64,000 nt of DNA from Prevotella sp. (GTDB lineage: Bacteria > Bacteroidota > Bacteroidia > Bacteroidales > Bacteroidaceae): positions 62,001 through 126,000 of the forward strand of contig JAJWLX010000003.1 in the NCBI GenBank assembly GCA_021636625.1, written 5' to 3'. Position numbers and translations under genes: made by a program. Each line of letters opens with the position of its first letter. Position 1 is the stretch's first letter. The notes beneath the pieces were generated by a model that saw only the letters and a program-made list of their open reading frames with translations, did no database searches and was not told the origin of the DNA. This document shows, piece by piece, positions 8,901 through 19,300 of the stretch.

Positions 8901-11900
8901 CCCCTTACTGAGCAGATTAGGATGCTTGCGGCTATTGGCGGAGATGATTGGGAAAAATTTGTCGACAAGTTTGCAAATGGAAGCAAGGAGACAGAAAACT
9001 GGTTAAAGGAACTTGCGGAAAGAGCGAAGGATTCTAGCGATGATGTGTCCGAAATAATGTATGACGACGTGCCGAGAGGACTTGAGTCCGTCAGAAAACA
9101 GCTCGGATTGTCTCAAGATCAATTCCGAACGTGGGCAAAACGAAACCCTGAGATATTCGCCAGTATGATGGATAAGATGGCACAGAAGGCAAATATTACA
9201 AGTAAAACCATCTTGTATTATTTTCATTCGGCTATCAGTAAGCTCATGGATATGGACTTTTGGCCAGGCGACAGTGGTAACGGAAAGAAAGGAAAGCCTT
9301 CGTACAACTCTGGCGTAAACACACCTTTCTCTGAGATCATAAGACAAAGACTTCACAAGAACGGAACTTTCACTGGAAACAAAAAGAAAGGTAAGTTTTG
9401 GACGAGAGAGGTTGATAATGCGTTAAGACAAGTGCAAGACCAGTCGTTCGAGACTACAGGCGAGAATATTCGTAAGGAGCTCAAAGCTGCAAGAAATGAG
9501 CTTGACACGATAGTCAATGGAAAAGTAAGCAAGAATTCTTCTGAGTACAAGAATGCTAAACATAAGTATGACTTATGGAAAGCTATTGCCGATGCAGGTT
9601 ACATCTCTGACGACCTTGGGAAGAACAAGGTTACAGGTAACTTTGGAAAAGACAAAAACAAGAATGGTCGCGAAGAAGACGCAGAACTTAAACGCCTACA
9701 GGAACGACTCAGCAGCTTGAAGTCTGCAAGACAAATGTACCAGAAGTACAAGAGCATAATGTCTGATGAAGAGGCAAAGAAGAAGACTTACAATCTCTTC
9801 CCCGAGGTTACCGGTCTTAATCTTGACGACTATCAGAAGGCTGTCCGTTCTCTCCTTGAAGGATTCAGTATAAACACTACCGAGAGAAAGAAGTTCCAAA
9901 CTTCCATCTATCGTGAGGTTGCAGAGTGGCTCTTCGACGAGAAGGACAAGAAGGAGTACGAGAGAAAGGCAGCTGACTTCACGGAATTATTGAACAGGTT
10001 GTCAAGCCAATGGGACTTGTACAAAGAGTTGCTCAGTAAGACTGGTGATAAGAATTTCTCCAGTGCTGCATTCAACAACCCTGGATATATCGATGACAAA
10101 GCAAAGGAGCTCATAGTCGAGTATAACAACAAATTCGGGAAGGACTTCCAGAGAGAGAATGCGATGTCGATGTCCGATGGTGTTGCAAAGGAAACTCTTA
10201 AAGGTCCAGGTGAATATGAGGCGTGGAAGAAGATAGTTGACCTTCTTCGAAACAACTATATCAAGATTTTGCAGGATGCTGCCGACATCATCGAGAAGAC
10301 GGAAGATTACGAGGACAAGATTCTTAAGATTCGACAGGATTACGATAAACTTATCAAGAAGACGAATGATCCTGGTATTAAGGCAAGATACGAGATTCAG
10401 AGAGACAAGGAGATTGGTCAGGTTAAGCTTGACAAGTTCAAGAACTCCTCTGATTATCTCAATTTCTACGGAGCTATCGTTTCTCTCGGTATGGATAAGG
10501 CTCAGGCTATCGGGACTAGAATCAGGCAGAATATCAACGAGGCTCTGCAAAACGGAGCTATCGATGCGAGAGAGTACGCCAAGGAAATCAAACAGCTTGA
10601 TGAGCAGTTATCGAAGCTGACGAGTCCAAAGAAGACTTTCTTCAATGGAGGTCTAAAGGGAATGGCTGAGCAGAAGATTTCTGATGCCAGCGAGCAGATG
10701 ACCATCGCAGCAAGTAAAATTGCTGAAGGCAAGAAGGTTCGTGAACTTGGTCTCAAAATGGGAGACCCAAACTTCATCAAGCGTGGTGACAGCATGATTG
10801 CCAGTGGAAAGGCTATGATGAAGGCTGCTGAGATTCTGTTTAAGGATGGAACAAAGGCGAAAGAATCTCTTGATAAGTTTGCTAACGTAGTAAGCATTAT
10901 CGACCAGAATGTACAGGGAATGTTCGAAGCGTTCAATGATATCAAGGAGACTGCTTCTCTTCTCGGCGTTGATACCGAGTCTGACGGATGGCAGGATGCT
11001 TCTGCGTTCTTCGAGACATTCTCCGGCATGTCAAGTTCACTGTCAAAGGTGGTAACAAGCGCAGAGTCCGGCAACGTTGGTGGAATCCTTGCCGGTGTCA
11101 CCGGCATATTTACCTCACCTATCAAGGCGTTTGCAAAGGCTCATGATGCCAAGCTCGACAGACAGATAAAGCTTGCAGAGAGACAGCTGAATGAATTGAA
11201 GAACCTATCTAGCAATATCAGTTCTGTTATCGAAAAGACGCTCGGTGGAATCTATTCTTACGAGAGATCTTCAGATACGAATAAAAAGCTCAACGATGTC
11301 AAGAATGACTATAAGGCTTGGGATGCTTTTTCTAAGACTGATACGGGCAAGGATTTCTTCGGTGGCAAGAACTTGAGTCACTACAGCAAGGAGACCTATG
11401 ATGCTGTGATGAAGACAGAGACGAATCCTTCCGCATACGCAGATCAGCTCGCCCTACTCCACGCTCAGGAAGACGAGTTGAGAAAGCAGAGACAAGCTGA
11501 GGAGGATAAGAAAAAGACGGACAAGGATAAGATTGCCGACTACGATCAGCAAATCAAGGAGATGCAGTTGCAGATTAAGACGTTCGCTCAGGACTTCCTG
11601 AAAGACGTTTACTCTATCGATATGAAGAGCTGGGGAAATCAGCTGACTGATACTGTTGTGAGCGCATGGACTAAGGGGGAAGATGCGGTTGAGGCTTACA
11701 AGAATAAGGTCAAGGAAATGGTTCGCGATGTGGTAAAGAATATCGTTACGCAGAAAATCATGGAAAAGGCTCTCGAAAAACCTCTCGAATGGCTCACATC
11801 TGTTCTTGATAAAAAGGGACAGCTCGACGAAACGGACATGATTAATTTTGCGAAGCAGGTTAATGAAATAGGAGATAAGGTCGTTCCTCAGATAACCGGT

Positions 11901-12239
11901 CTTGTTGATGCCTTAAAGAACGAAGGATTGGATATGAGAGAGGACGGAAGTTCATCTGCCACCAACTCTGTTAAGAGTATCACAGAGGAGACAGCTGATC
12001 TCCTAGCCAGTTATGTAAACAGCATACGTCTCGATTTGTCTGTTGTTCGTGAGATGCAGGGGAAATTCTTACCTGAGATGAGTGAGATTGCAAAGTCTCA
12101 GTTGACTCAGCTTAACCTGATTGCTCAAAACACCTTGCGCAATGCAGATGCAGCAGAGAGAATCGATAAGACTGTCTCGGAGTTGAACGATAACTTCAAC
12201 AGAGTTATCAATGGTACGAAATCTTTAAAAATGAAATAA
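5985..12239 (+). CDS. tail tape measure protein
   Basis: 2084 residues, by far the longest helical protein of the late operon, directly after the chaperone. It sets tail length and is expelled during infection. Long coiled-coil stretches are visible at the N terminus and after residue 1100. Residues about 390-530 match the conserved tape-measure domain (segments around SPFKFGELNRDVKQLAAFGV and RSWLDGKELRQFAYAGLP). A hydrophobic segment near residue 765 (WWGIGITTITSLL) could be the membrane-inserting part. No lysozyme or peptidase motif was seen. Start ATG 5985, overlapping the last base of a TTCAGGATA motif. Confidence 0.9.
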   Translation: MAGGNMGDLNMTLTLKSRIEDETKKIIRELNKVDSTGKQAQNALEAISEATKGIGDKGGRSFEKLNNFVKELRRNIGVFSSEDFFSSKKLQQLESVQDGLYKIGRILGEVSKEGAGFNIFPNSVSTEANKAERELYKLSSIIDEINKRHGEGIQLFGVDSTNNIRQSLSELSKYGTELEQIRNNRGIHPITGLTATDVVKSSGYLNAIDKANTYAKVIKDAAREAKEADRQRQNELKNTERRYDSLGNKVRQLRSEYSRGISVGADVSKAEAEISRLLSLMRDLRTIKDRLNSENWREGLGMLGNIGSGHDTTLASRILQDQKAINQEVQKGIELEQKRQQEIAQSAAKARNDLAAAFAGANAEAKKMQSIVGDIKSLFLQGGIVFGAQQFFNSIVQTGGEIVQQHVALRSILGDVQKADELFAQTQQLALQSPFKFGELNRDVKQLAAFGVEANDLYDTTKRLADIASGLGVSFERLGLAYGQVKARSWLDGKELRQFAYAGLPLLQRITELYNSEGKNGRNNYTQADVKKMITARQVSFEDVQKVLWKMTDEGGQFYNMQFVLSETLLGRWNKLIDAWDIMLGKFAEGKNIVGGTFSFIINRVTDLVLALDKLSPALLSFGAVFAARKLGGMAYSKMGIGSLAKSYTQQMNSQLKSYAIEQQQLVVEGEITQKIAQQNVFKKAAILSEKQSLVASNNRAALEGRMSVLQMQRAVKEGLVSKEIISQLALMGQITAKQEQIILNGGRMSAVWSMTTSKIGGFVNAIGGWWGIGITTITSLLMGYNQWSSRVKEEEKTLIDGAKQKSKSYGDFLSGLGPKDASNLSSQVDSMKEILKSSDDYTDSIKQQVESAGSLSKQYDILKEKIEDAKKANDGLADKYGVITNNATSATGLVSDDLFDMIGADTPQWLQWLNGLTNDDIAKNVEQAQESLSKFQVMFDELDSSTKAKMEDFIRSLMENNEELANQIKGLPLTEQIRMLAAIGGDDWEKFVDKFANGSKETENWLKELAERAKDSSDDVSEIMYDDVPRGLESVRKQLGLSQDQFRTWAKRNPEIFASMMDKMAQKANITSKTILYYFHSAISKLMDMDFWPGDSGNGKKGKPSYNSGVNTPFSEIIRQRLHKNGTFTGNKKKGKFWTREVDNALRQVQDQSFETTGENIRKELKAARNELDTIVNGKVSKNSSEYKNAKHKYDLWKAIADAGYISDDLGKNKVTGNFGKDKNKNGREEDAELKRLQERLSSLKSARQMYQKYKSIMSDEEAKKKTYNLFPEVTGLNLDDYQKAVRSLLEGFSINTTERKKFQTSIYREVAEWLFDEKDKKEYERKAADFTELLNRLSSQWDLYKELLSKTGDKNFSSAAFNNPGYIDDKAKELIVEYNNKFGKDFQRENAMSMSDGVAKETLKGPGEYEAWKKIVDLLRNNYIKILQDAADIIEKTEDYEDKILKIRQDYDKLIKKTNDPGIKARYEIQRDKEIGQVKLDKFKNSSDYLNFYGAIVSLGMDKAQAIGTRIRQNINEALQNGAIDAREYAKEIKQLDEQLSKLTSPKKTFFNGGLKGMAEQKISDASEQMTIAASKIAEGKKVRELGLKMGDPNFIKRGDSMIASGKAMMKAAEILFKDGTKAKESLDKFANVVSIIDQNVQGMFEAFNDIKETASLLGVDTESDGWQDASAFFETFSGMSSSLSKVVTSAESGNVGGILAGVTGIFTSPIKAFAKAHDAKLDRQIKLAERQLNELKNLSSNISSVIEKTLGGIYSYERSSDTNKKLNDVKNDYKAWDAFSKTDTGKDFFGGKNLSHYSKETYDAVMKTETNPSAYADQLALLHAQEDELRKQRQAEEDKKKTDKDKIADYDQQIKEMQLQIKTFAQDFLKDVYSIDMKSWGNQLTDTVVSAWTKGEDAVEAYKNKVKEMVRDVVKNIVTQKIMEKALEKPLEWLTSVLDKKGQLDETDMINFAKQVNEIGDKVVPQITGLVDALKNEGLDMREDGSSSATNSVKSITEETADLLASYVNSIRLDLSVVREMQGKFLPEMSEIAKSQLTQLNLIAQNTLRNADAAERIDKTVSELNDNFNRVINGTKSLKMK

Positions 12240-12241
12240 TT

Positions 12242-12757
12242 ATGTTTGAAAAAAGAAATTTATCAGACAGAATAAAGAACGAGGCGGTTTCACTGGGTCT
12301 TTGCGCTCAGTGGACCGCTGAGTGGCACGACAACTCATCCAAGCATGAGATGGTCGAGAAGTTTGTTAAGGGTATTGACTTCTGTATCGGAAAGAACTGG
12401 CCTTCGACCAAGGATATGAAGAAGTACTTTGGTGATGTCATTCACGATCATGGTGTGTATGTTGACGAGAACGTTGACCTGCAAAACCCAAAGATTGTCA
12501 TCCTCAATGGAGAGTGTGTAGCAAACATCAACTATGACTGGATGGACAGTGGAGAGATATACGTAAGGCACAATTCTTCACTTTACCTGAAGGTTAAGGG
12601 ATTCTCCAGGGTATTTATCAATCTGTTAGATGGTGCAGAGCTTCATGTTGAATGCGAAGATACCGCAAAGTGCTTCGTCTACCAATACGGAGGAACAGTC
12701 GTGAAAGCGACCGGACCAGTCAATATCAGGGATAGACACGACTTTAAGTTCAATTAA
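12242..12757 (+). CDS. tail-associated protein, unknown
   Basis: 171 residues, starting two bases after the tape measure stop. The N-terminal half is helical, with a cluster of aromatic and acidic residues; the C-terminal half is short beta strands with hydrophobic spacing (YVRHNSSLYLKVKGFSRVF), which looks like a beta-solenoid or jelly-roll fragment. No family recognised. Position suggests a tail-tip or baseplate component. Confidence 0.5.
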   Translation: MFEKRNLSDRIKNEAVSLGLCAQWTAEWHDNSSKHEMVEKFVKGIDFCIGKNWPSTKDMKKYFGDVIHDHGVYVDENVDLQNPKIVILNGECVANINYDWMDSGEIYVRHNSSLYLKVKGFSRVFINLLDGAELHVECEDTAKCFVYQYGGTVVKATGPVNIRDRHDFKFN

Positions 12758-12779
12758 CGTATATTTATACGCATATCAC

Positions 12780-12810
12780 TTGCATATTTATGTATTATTT
12801 TGTATATTTG
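12780..12810 (+). promoter_or_regulatory. Bacteroidetes-type promoter
   Basis: TTGC at 12780-12783, 19-base spacer, TATATTTG at 12803-12810 (perfect TAnnTTTG). The region is AT-rich and intergenic. It would give extra transcription of the distal tail genes from 12836 on. Confidence 0.6.
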
Positions 12811-12835
12811 CAATTACAAATAGTTGATTTTAGGT

Positions 12836-13330
12836 ATGAAAGATTATTTCAGGATATACATGCAGAAGGAAGGCGATGGGAACGAGGTGAAGGACTCCAT
12901 CGCCGACTTCGGTATGTACGTTAGCGAGAGTCCGTTCAAGCCTTGTGATTCTGTCAAGGAGCCTATTAAAAGGGAATGGCACGACGAGCATGGCGACGAT
13001 GAGTATATTGGCAAGGACGGTCTCTATATGGCAGCATACGAGAACAAGGTCAAGTTCCTGTTTAATGGTAATGCCTTCGGCGCAAACGAGAAGTGTAAGG
13101 CTTTCATCGACTATCTCCGTAAGTCTGGCATGATGAAAATGTACTGCGGCTTCAACAAGATAGGAAGGCAGCATGTGAGACTGAAGAGCATTGATCCGGA
13201 CCTATACAGATATCCGGGCAGCGAGGATTTGCTTGTCCTCTCTATAACATTCAAGTTTAACGACCCTGTTACTGACATCAAGCCAATTATGGATGCGCAG
13301 GCGCAGGGCAGGATTTCAAATTTAGGATAA
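12836..13330 (+). CDS. putative distal tail protein
   Basis: 164 residues from the ATG at 12836; an in-frame TTG at 12824 is less likely. Mixed alpha/beta with no recognisable motif. It lies between tape measure and the large tail fibre/tip protein, where siphophages encode the distal tail (Dit) protein. Preceded by its own promoter-like sequence and followed by a TTTAGGATAAC variant of the phage leader motif at 13321. Confidence 0.5.
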   Translation: MKDYFRIYMQKEGDGNEVKDSIADFGMYVSESPFKPCDSVKEPIKREWHDEHGDDEYIGKDGLYMAAYENKVKFLFNGNAFGANEKCKAFIDYLRKSGMMKMYCGFNKIGRQHVRLKSIDPDLYRYPGSEDLLVLSITFKFNDPVTDIKPIMDAQAQGRISNLG

Positions 13331-13339
13331 CACAGACAC

Positions 13340-16300
13340 ATGAGTACTTGGAATATTTATCATAAGGATGGCTCGAAGCTGACAGACGTTAACGAAGAGC
13401 AGATAACCGTTCATGGATTGGAATACTCCGATTCTTGGATGGGTAAGTGCTTCGTGACTATCAATTTCAAGCATGAAGTGCCTATCAACTTTCAGATAGG
13501 AGACTATATTGTCTATCGTGACGAGCGATTCGAGCTCAACTACGAGCCGGGCAAAGACAAGCAGGCCAGACCCGACACATACGGAGAGGGCTTCGTATAT
13601 GACAGCGTGAAGTTCAACGCATTGCAGGATGAGCTTGCTAGGGCTGAATTTCTCGATGTGGTATTGAACGACAACGAACTTCACTACACTTCCCTACCGA
13701 AATTCCCATTCTACGTACAGACTCTGGACGATTTGCTCGACAGGATCCAGGCGAACCTCGACGAGCAGATTGGTGCAGGTCTTTGGAAGATTTACTCCCG
13801 AAACAAGGACCGTTCCGTTCAGCGTGGAGCCCTTGAAAGTGAGTGGTTGTCGGTTTATGGTGAGAAAACCGACGATAACGTCATCGAATCGATGTCCATT
13901 ACAGTGGATTCGCAGACCTGTTGGCAGGCCCTTGCGCTTGTGAACGAGAAGTGGGACATAAACTTCATCGTCAGAGGAAGAAACATCTATGTCGGTACTA
14001 CAGGAATTGAGGCAGGGCATATCTTCTCTTATGGTATCGGAAATGGACTCTACGAGATTGTGCAGAACGCAGATTCTGATCAGAGTGTCATTACGAGACT
14101 GAGAGCTTATGGTTCGGAGAAGAATCTTCCTTCTCATTACTATGCGGACCTCGGTGTCAAGTACGTGGCGAATATCACGAAAGTGGTTACAGCTAGCACA
14201 AATGTAGAGCTTGAACTGGATGTCGACTATATCGAGACATATTTCAAGAATAAGAGAAAGTACGTCGTTTCCGGAGAGTCTCAGGAACAGTCTTTCGGAT
14301 GGGTCCTTCAGGTAACGTTCGATTTTCAGACTACAATTACCGGTTATGTAACACAGTCTGGCAGCTCTGGCAAATGCAGGTTCTACTCCGAGTTAAAGGG
14401 AGGACAGGTAGATAGCGGAGATGAGGAATCAAAGGAGAAACTCGACGCATTCATCGCTCAGGTCAATGCCGGAAACACGAAGATGTATATCACGTCCGGT
14501 CTCAACAAGAAGGTTGTTCCTTCATCGATGAAGGAGTATGCAGAGAATCTTCCGAATAATATGTCCATCAACAGGCTTATGCTGCCAGGATTTCCTCACG
14601 TATCTCTGAGTGATTTCTACGACTCTCTTACTGAACAGGAAAAGAAGTATGTGAATCCAACCGGGAAACTGCATAAATTCTCTACTGATCCATATAGACC
14701 ATACATCGATTCTCTCAATATAGAGGAGATTGGACTCCGTTCGGCATCGCAGTTCTTTGATACTGATGATAAGACGAATGGAGTTATTGAAATCTACCCT
14801 ACTATCGAGGAAATGGAAATCGGTGGCGTGCGTGTGGATGAGATTGACGAAGGTGTCGCTCCTGATGACGACGGAAGGTTTGGCGACAACGAAACAGTAA
14901 AGAATGTTGATATATACCTCAACAAGGCTATCGATTTCGACATCAACGACCTTAAGGATGATGACTTCTCCATATCTATGAAAGATGGTATGTGCGGTGG
15001 CCGAACGTTCAAGGTAGCATCCTCAACCAAGGTTGACGGAAGGTGGAGGCTTACTATCGAGAGAATCAAGGATGATGCTCTTGAGCTGTGGTTCCCATAC
15101 AAGGACTACCCTATCAAGAATGGCGACCATTTCGTTCTTACCGGCATCACTCTTCCTGATTCGTATGTGAATGCCGCATCATTGAAGCTCCTTAAGTATG
15201 CTATTGCGCTCCTTGACAAGAATGACTACACAAGGTATGTCTATCAGCCTAAGGTTGACGAGCTTTTTATGGCGAGACAGCACGATAAGGCGCAGGAAGA
15301 CGAAACCGGAACTATCAAGAGTCTGCACGATACACTGAAGGCCGGCGACCTGATGAACTTCAATGATACAGACCTCAATATCGAAGGAATCATCTCTATC
15401 GACCAGCTCACGATCAAGGAAGAAGATGGCAAGATTCCGACTTACGACATAACACTTCGCGAGGACAAGGAGGTTGGGACCATTCAGAAGATTCAGCAGC
15501 AGATTTCATCACTCCAAAGCGGAAATGGTGGAGCCGGAGCCGGATTGACAACCACGCAGGTCAAGAATCAGGTCGCGTCAGAGGGAAGTAAGTACTTTGT
15601 TTCAAAGCTTACCGACGACACCGCCAAGGGCACAATCACTTGGGAGAAGGTGCAGAAGTTCTTGCATGGATTGCTTGTCGGTAACTTCAATTCCGAGAAC
15701 GGCGGTTCCTGGACTCCAGATGCAGAAGGTCGTTCTCATCTCATCACCGACTACCTGGAGGTGAGGATGAAGGCTATCTTTGAGGAATTGGTTATCAAGA
15801 AGACCTCCACCATCGGTGGCAAGGAGATTATCTCTCCTGCTGGTGGCGTGGTGGCTCACAAGGTAGAAGTTGTTACTGTGACATATAATAATGTGTCACA
15901 GAAGGCTTATCGTTGCTATTTCTTAGCAGAGCAGGAAGGTGATGCCGTGGATAATGATTTCGCTATTGCCGACCAGGTGCGTTCTGAGTCATTCAACGTT
16001 CGCAAGGGCACTTACCATAAGGTGGGTAATCACTTCTATTGGCGATTGGTAATCGGTCGTGACGAGGAACCTGTGGAACTGGAAGGAAAGAAGTACCATT
16101 ATATCGACCTCTCCGATACCGATTGCGCTACTGCAAGCGACGTACCTGCCAAAGGTGATGTATTGTCGCAGTGCGGTAATAGAACCGATGTAGAACGTCA
16201 GAACTGCCTTATCTTCTCAGCGGTAGATACCTATTCGCCATCCATCAGCTTGTACCACGGTATAAATAGCTACTCTTTTGCCAACAAAGAATACGTAGAG

Positions 16301-19300
16301 TATGGTGTAAACAAACAGACCAACAAGGCGTTCTTCAATGTTTACGGCGATATGTATGTAGGCGACCGACCTACCAAGGAGAACAATTACGAGGGTAGTA
16401 GCTACATCAAGTATGACAGCGCAGCCAAGCAGGTATCTGTTAAAGGCAAGATTTCTGCCAAATCAACCGTAGATGGCAAGGAACTGTCTCAGTATATTAA
16501 GGAGAACTCAGCAAAGGGCTTGACAGAAGAGCAGGTGAACAATATCATCAACAACTCGCAGGTTATTACTGACTTGCAGAATCAGGTGGATGGGGCTATC
16601 GAGACGTGGTTCTATGAGGGAGTTCCAACACTGACTAATGCCCCTGCAAGCAGTTGGACGACCGACAAGGATAAAGATACCCATCTGGGCGACCTTTACT
16701 ACGACAACAAGACGGGCAAGGCATACCGCTTTGCCAAGGATGGCTCTATCTATAAGTGGACTATCATTACTGACACCGATATTGCCAAAGCCCTTTCCGA
16801 TGCAAGCAAGGCACAGGAGACCGCAGACGGGAAAATGAAGGTGTTCAGCACTCAACCGACCCCACCATACCAAGTTGGTGACATCTGGGTCAATGCTACA
16901 TATCCTTCTGACGGCAGTACCTATAAGAATGAGGTATTGCGCTGTCAGACCAACAAGAAGGCTGGTTCTCTGTTCGCCATCGATGATTGGATCAAGGCAT
17001 CTAAATACACAGATGATACCGTTGCTAACGCAGCAAAGGCTGCGGCAGAGAAAGCGCAGAAGGCGGCAGAGAAAGCGCAGAAGGCGGCAGAAAAGGCGCA
17101 GGGTGACATCAGCAAATTAGGAACTACCGTAACTGACAACAAAAAGGCATTCGATAACTACGTCAAGGATGGCTATCTTGAGCCTTCTGAGATTGCGGCA
17201 ATGGCGCAGGATTCCAAGCGGTTGGAAGATGCTTTTGCAGCCGCCGAGAAGTCTTACACTGAGGTGAAGGATGCAGAGGTACTGAAGGGCACCAAGGAAC
17301 TCACCAACCTCAATTCCGCTTTTGCTACCCTCACGACTGCAAAGAAGGAACTCGTCAATTATCTGTCGGATATTGCAACACGCTACAATGCGGCTAACAC
17401 CAACGGCAAGGCTACAATCGTTTCAGCCGTGGGAACGAAGTTCACCAACTTCCAGTCCGCATATTCGGCATTTTACGATAAGCTGGGTTTGGCGAACGCA
17501 TATATTACCAGTAAGATTTACGGCGACCTCGGTGTGGTAATCGGTGACGTAACCAGCCTTGCTTACCTAAAGAAGGCTCTGATGGATGCTCCCGATACGG
17601 AGATTAACGGAGGTCTGGTTCTTACATCACTCATCGGTTTGCGAGACACGGGCGGAAACACTACGGCTGGTATTAATGGTATCACGGAGAAGTCTGCTAA
17701 GGGAGGTGGCATCGCTGCTTGGTTCGGTGGCGAAATGGTCGATAAGGACTACAACGATGGCTCGAAAACTCCTGCTAACACCATCTTCCGCTTTGATGGC
17801 TCTGGCTATGTGGCAGGTGGCGCAATCTGGTGGGGAACTGATGGTAGGGTTCACGCTGACCCTACATCTTTCATCATCAGCGAGAAGAACTTGGGTGCAT
17901 ACCTCACCTTCTTCGAGCCGACTTGGAAAGCAGGAAGTGCAGGAACGAGCGTTGCTGACCTTGTGTCTTTGAAGCCAAACGCTCCTTTCACCAAATTGGG
18001 TGTATCGGGCGATGCTGCATTCGAGGGTGCTATCTCCTTTCACGGCATCGACATCACGTATGATGCAACCAATAAGGCAATCAAGATTGATGGAAATCTC
18101 TATGCCACAGGCGGTATCACGGCTTACGGGGAAGGAAGTGGCTCATCAGGTGGCGGCGGATTGAACGGTAGTGTTAAATCCTATGTTGATGCTATCAATC
18201 TTACAGCAGAGAATCTTTCTGAAGTAGCTTCTGCATACTCAGTAGCAAAATTGAAGTCTCTGATTGATGGAATAGATGGTATTACAGATGGAATTAATTC
18301 TGTCTCTGTTAACGGAAGTGGTAATGCAGTGACTAGTGCCATAGTAAGTGGACATACGCTTACCTTAACGAAGGAAAAGTCATTCCTAGAATCAGTTGCT
18401 TGGTGGAACGTTAGTGATACACATAACGCAAATGACCTACACAGAGGAATCACATTCGCATATGTTAGTCACGCTAATACTGCCACTACTGGTACTTTGA
18501 TTGACTTCTCTTGTGGTTCAAACAACAATTACTCATTTCAGTTGCAAGCAAGTTATAATAGTGACACTATTTATTTCCGTAGGCACAATGGTGACAATAA
18601 TACTTGGGGAGGCTGGAATAGGCTCGCTACCATTGAAAATATACCTAAAACCTATGCAGGAAGTTCTTCTGCTGGAGGTGATGCTACGAGAGCATTAAAA
18701 TTAAAGGATTATAATGGAGATTATTATGATATATATTGTGGATATTCAGGTGCTAGTTTAAATGCTGGTGAAATTACTGCTATTGTAGGAACAAAAACTA
18801 ATGGCAGTAATGTATATTATAAAGATGTTCAAAAGAGTGCATTACAAGTTTGGTTGGGTTTAGGTGCTAGAGCTTATGATAACACAAGTTATCTACCTCT
18901 TAGTGGCGGAACAATGTCAGCTAATGCGAGAATTTCTCACGATGGAGGTAATTTATATCTTGGCAATAGTGATAATAGTGGATGGGTATTAACGCAAGAT
19001 ATTGCTTCAAAAGATGGGGCTGATAAATGGAGTATATACTCATCCGGAGGAGCACGTTTTGGCGATATTTATTTGTACCGCAAAGAAGATGGAACTATAG
19101 ATACTGGAGTTATAGAAAGATATGCTGGTTCTCTATGTTTAAATTGGAACTCTGGTCAAGATGTGATTGTTTGCAATGGTGGTGGTACTTTTATCTGCAA
19201 GACTAATATTCTATCTAAAGGTGGTATCACCGCCTACTCCTCCTCAGACATCCGCTTGAAGATCAACTTGCATAAGGCTGATAGCTTGTCATTAATCAGG

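Noticed and set aside
17042..17101. Minisatellite as a regulatory repeat
   Set aside because: The 21-base repeat keeps the frame and encodes a heptad coiled coil in the fibre protein.
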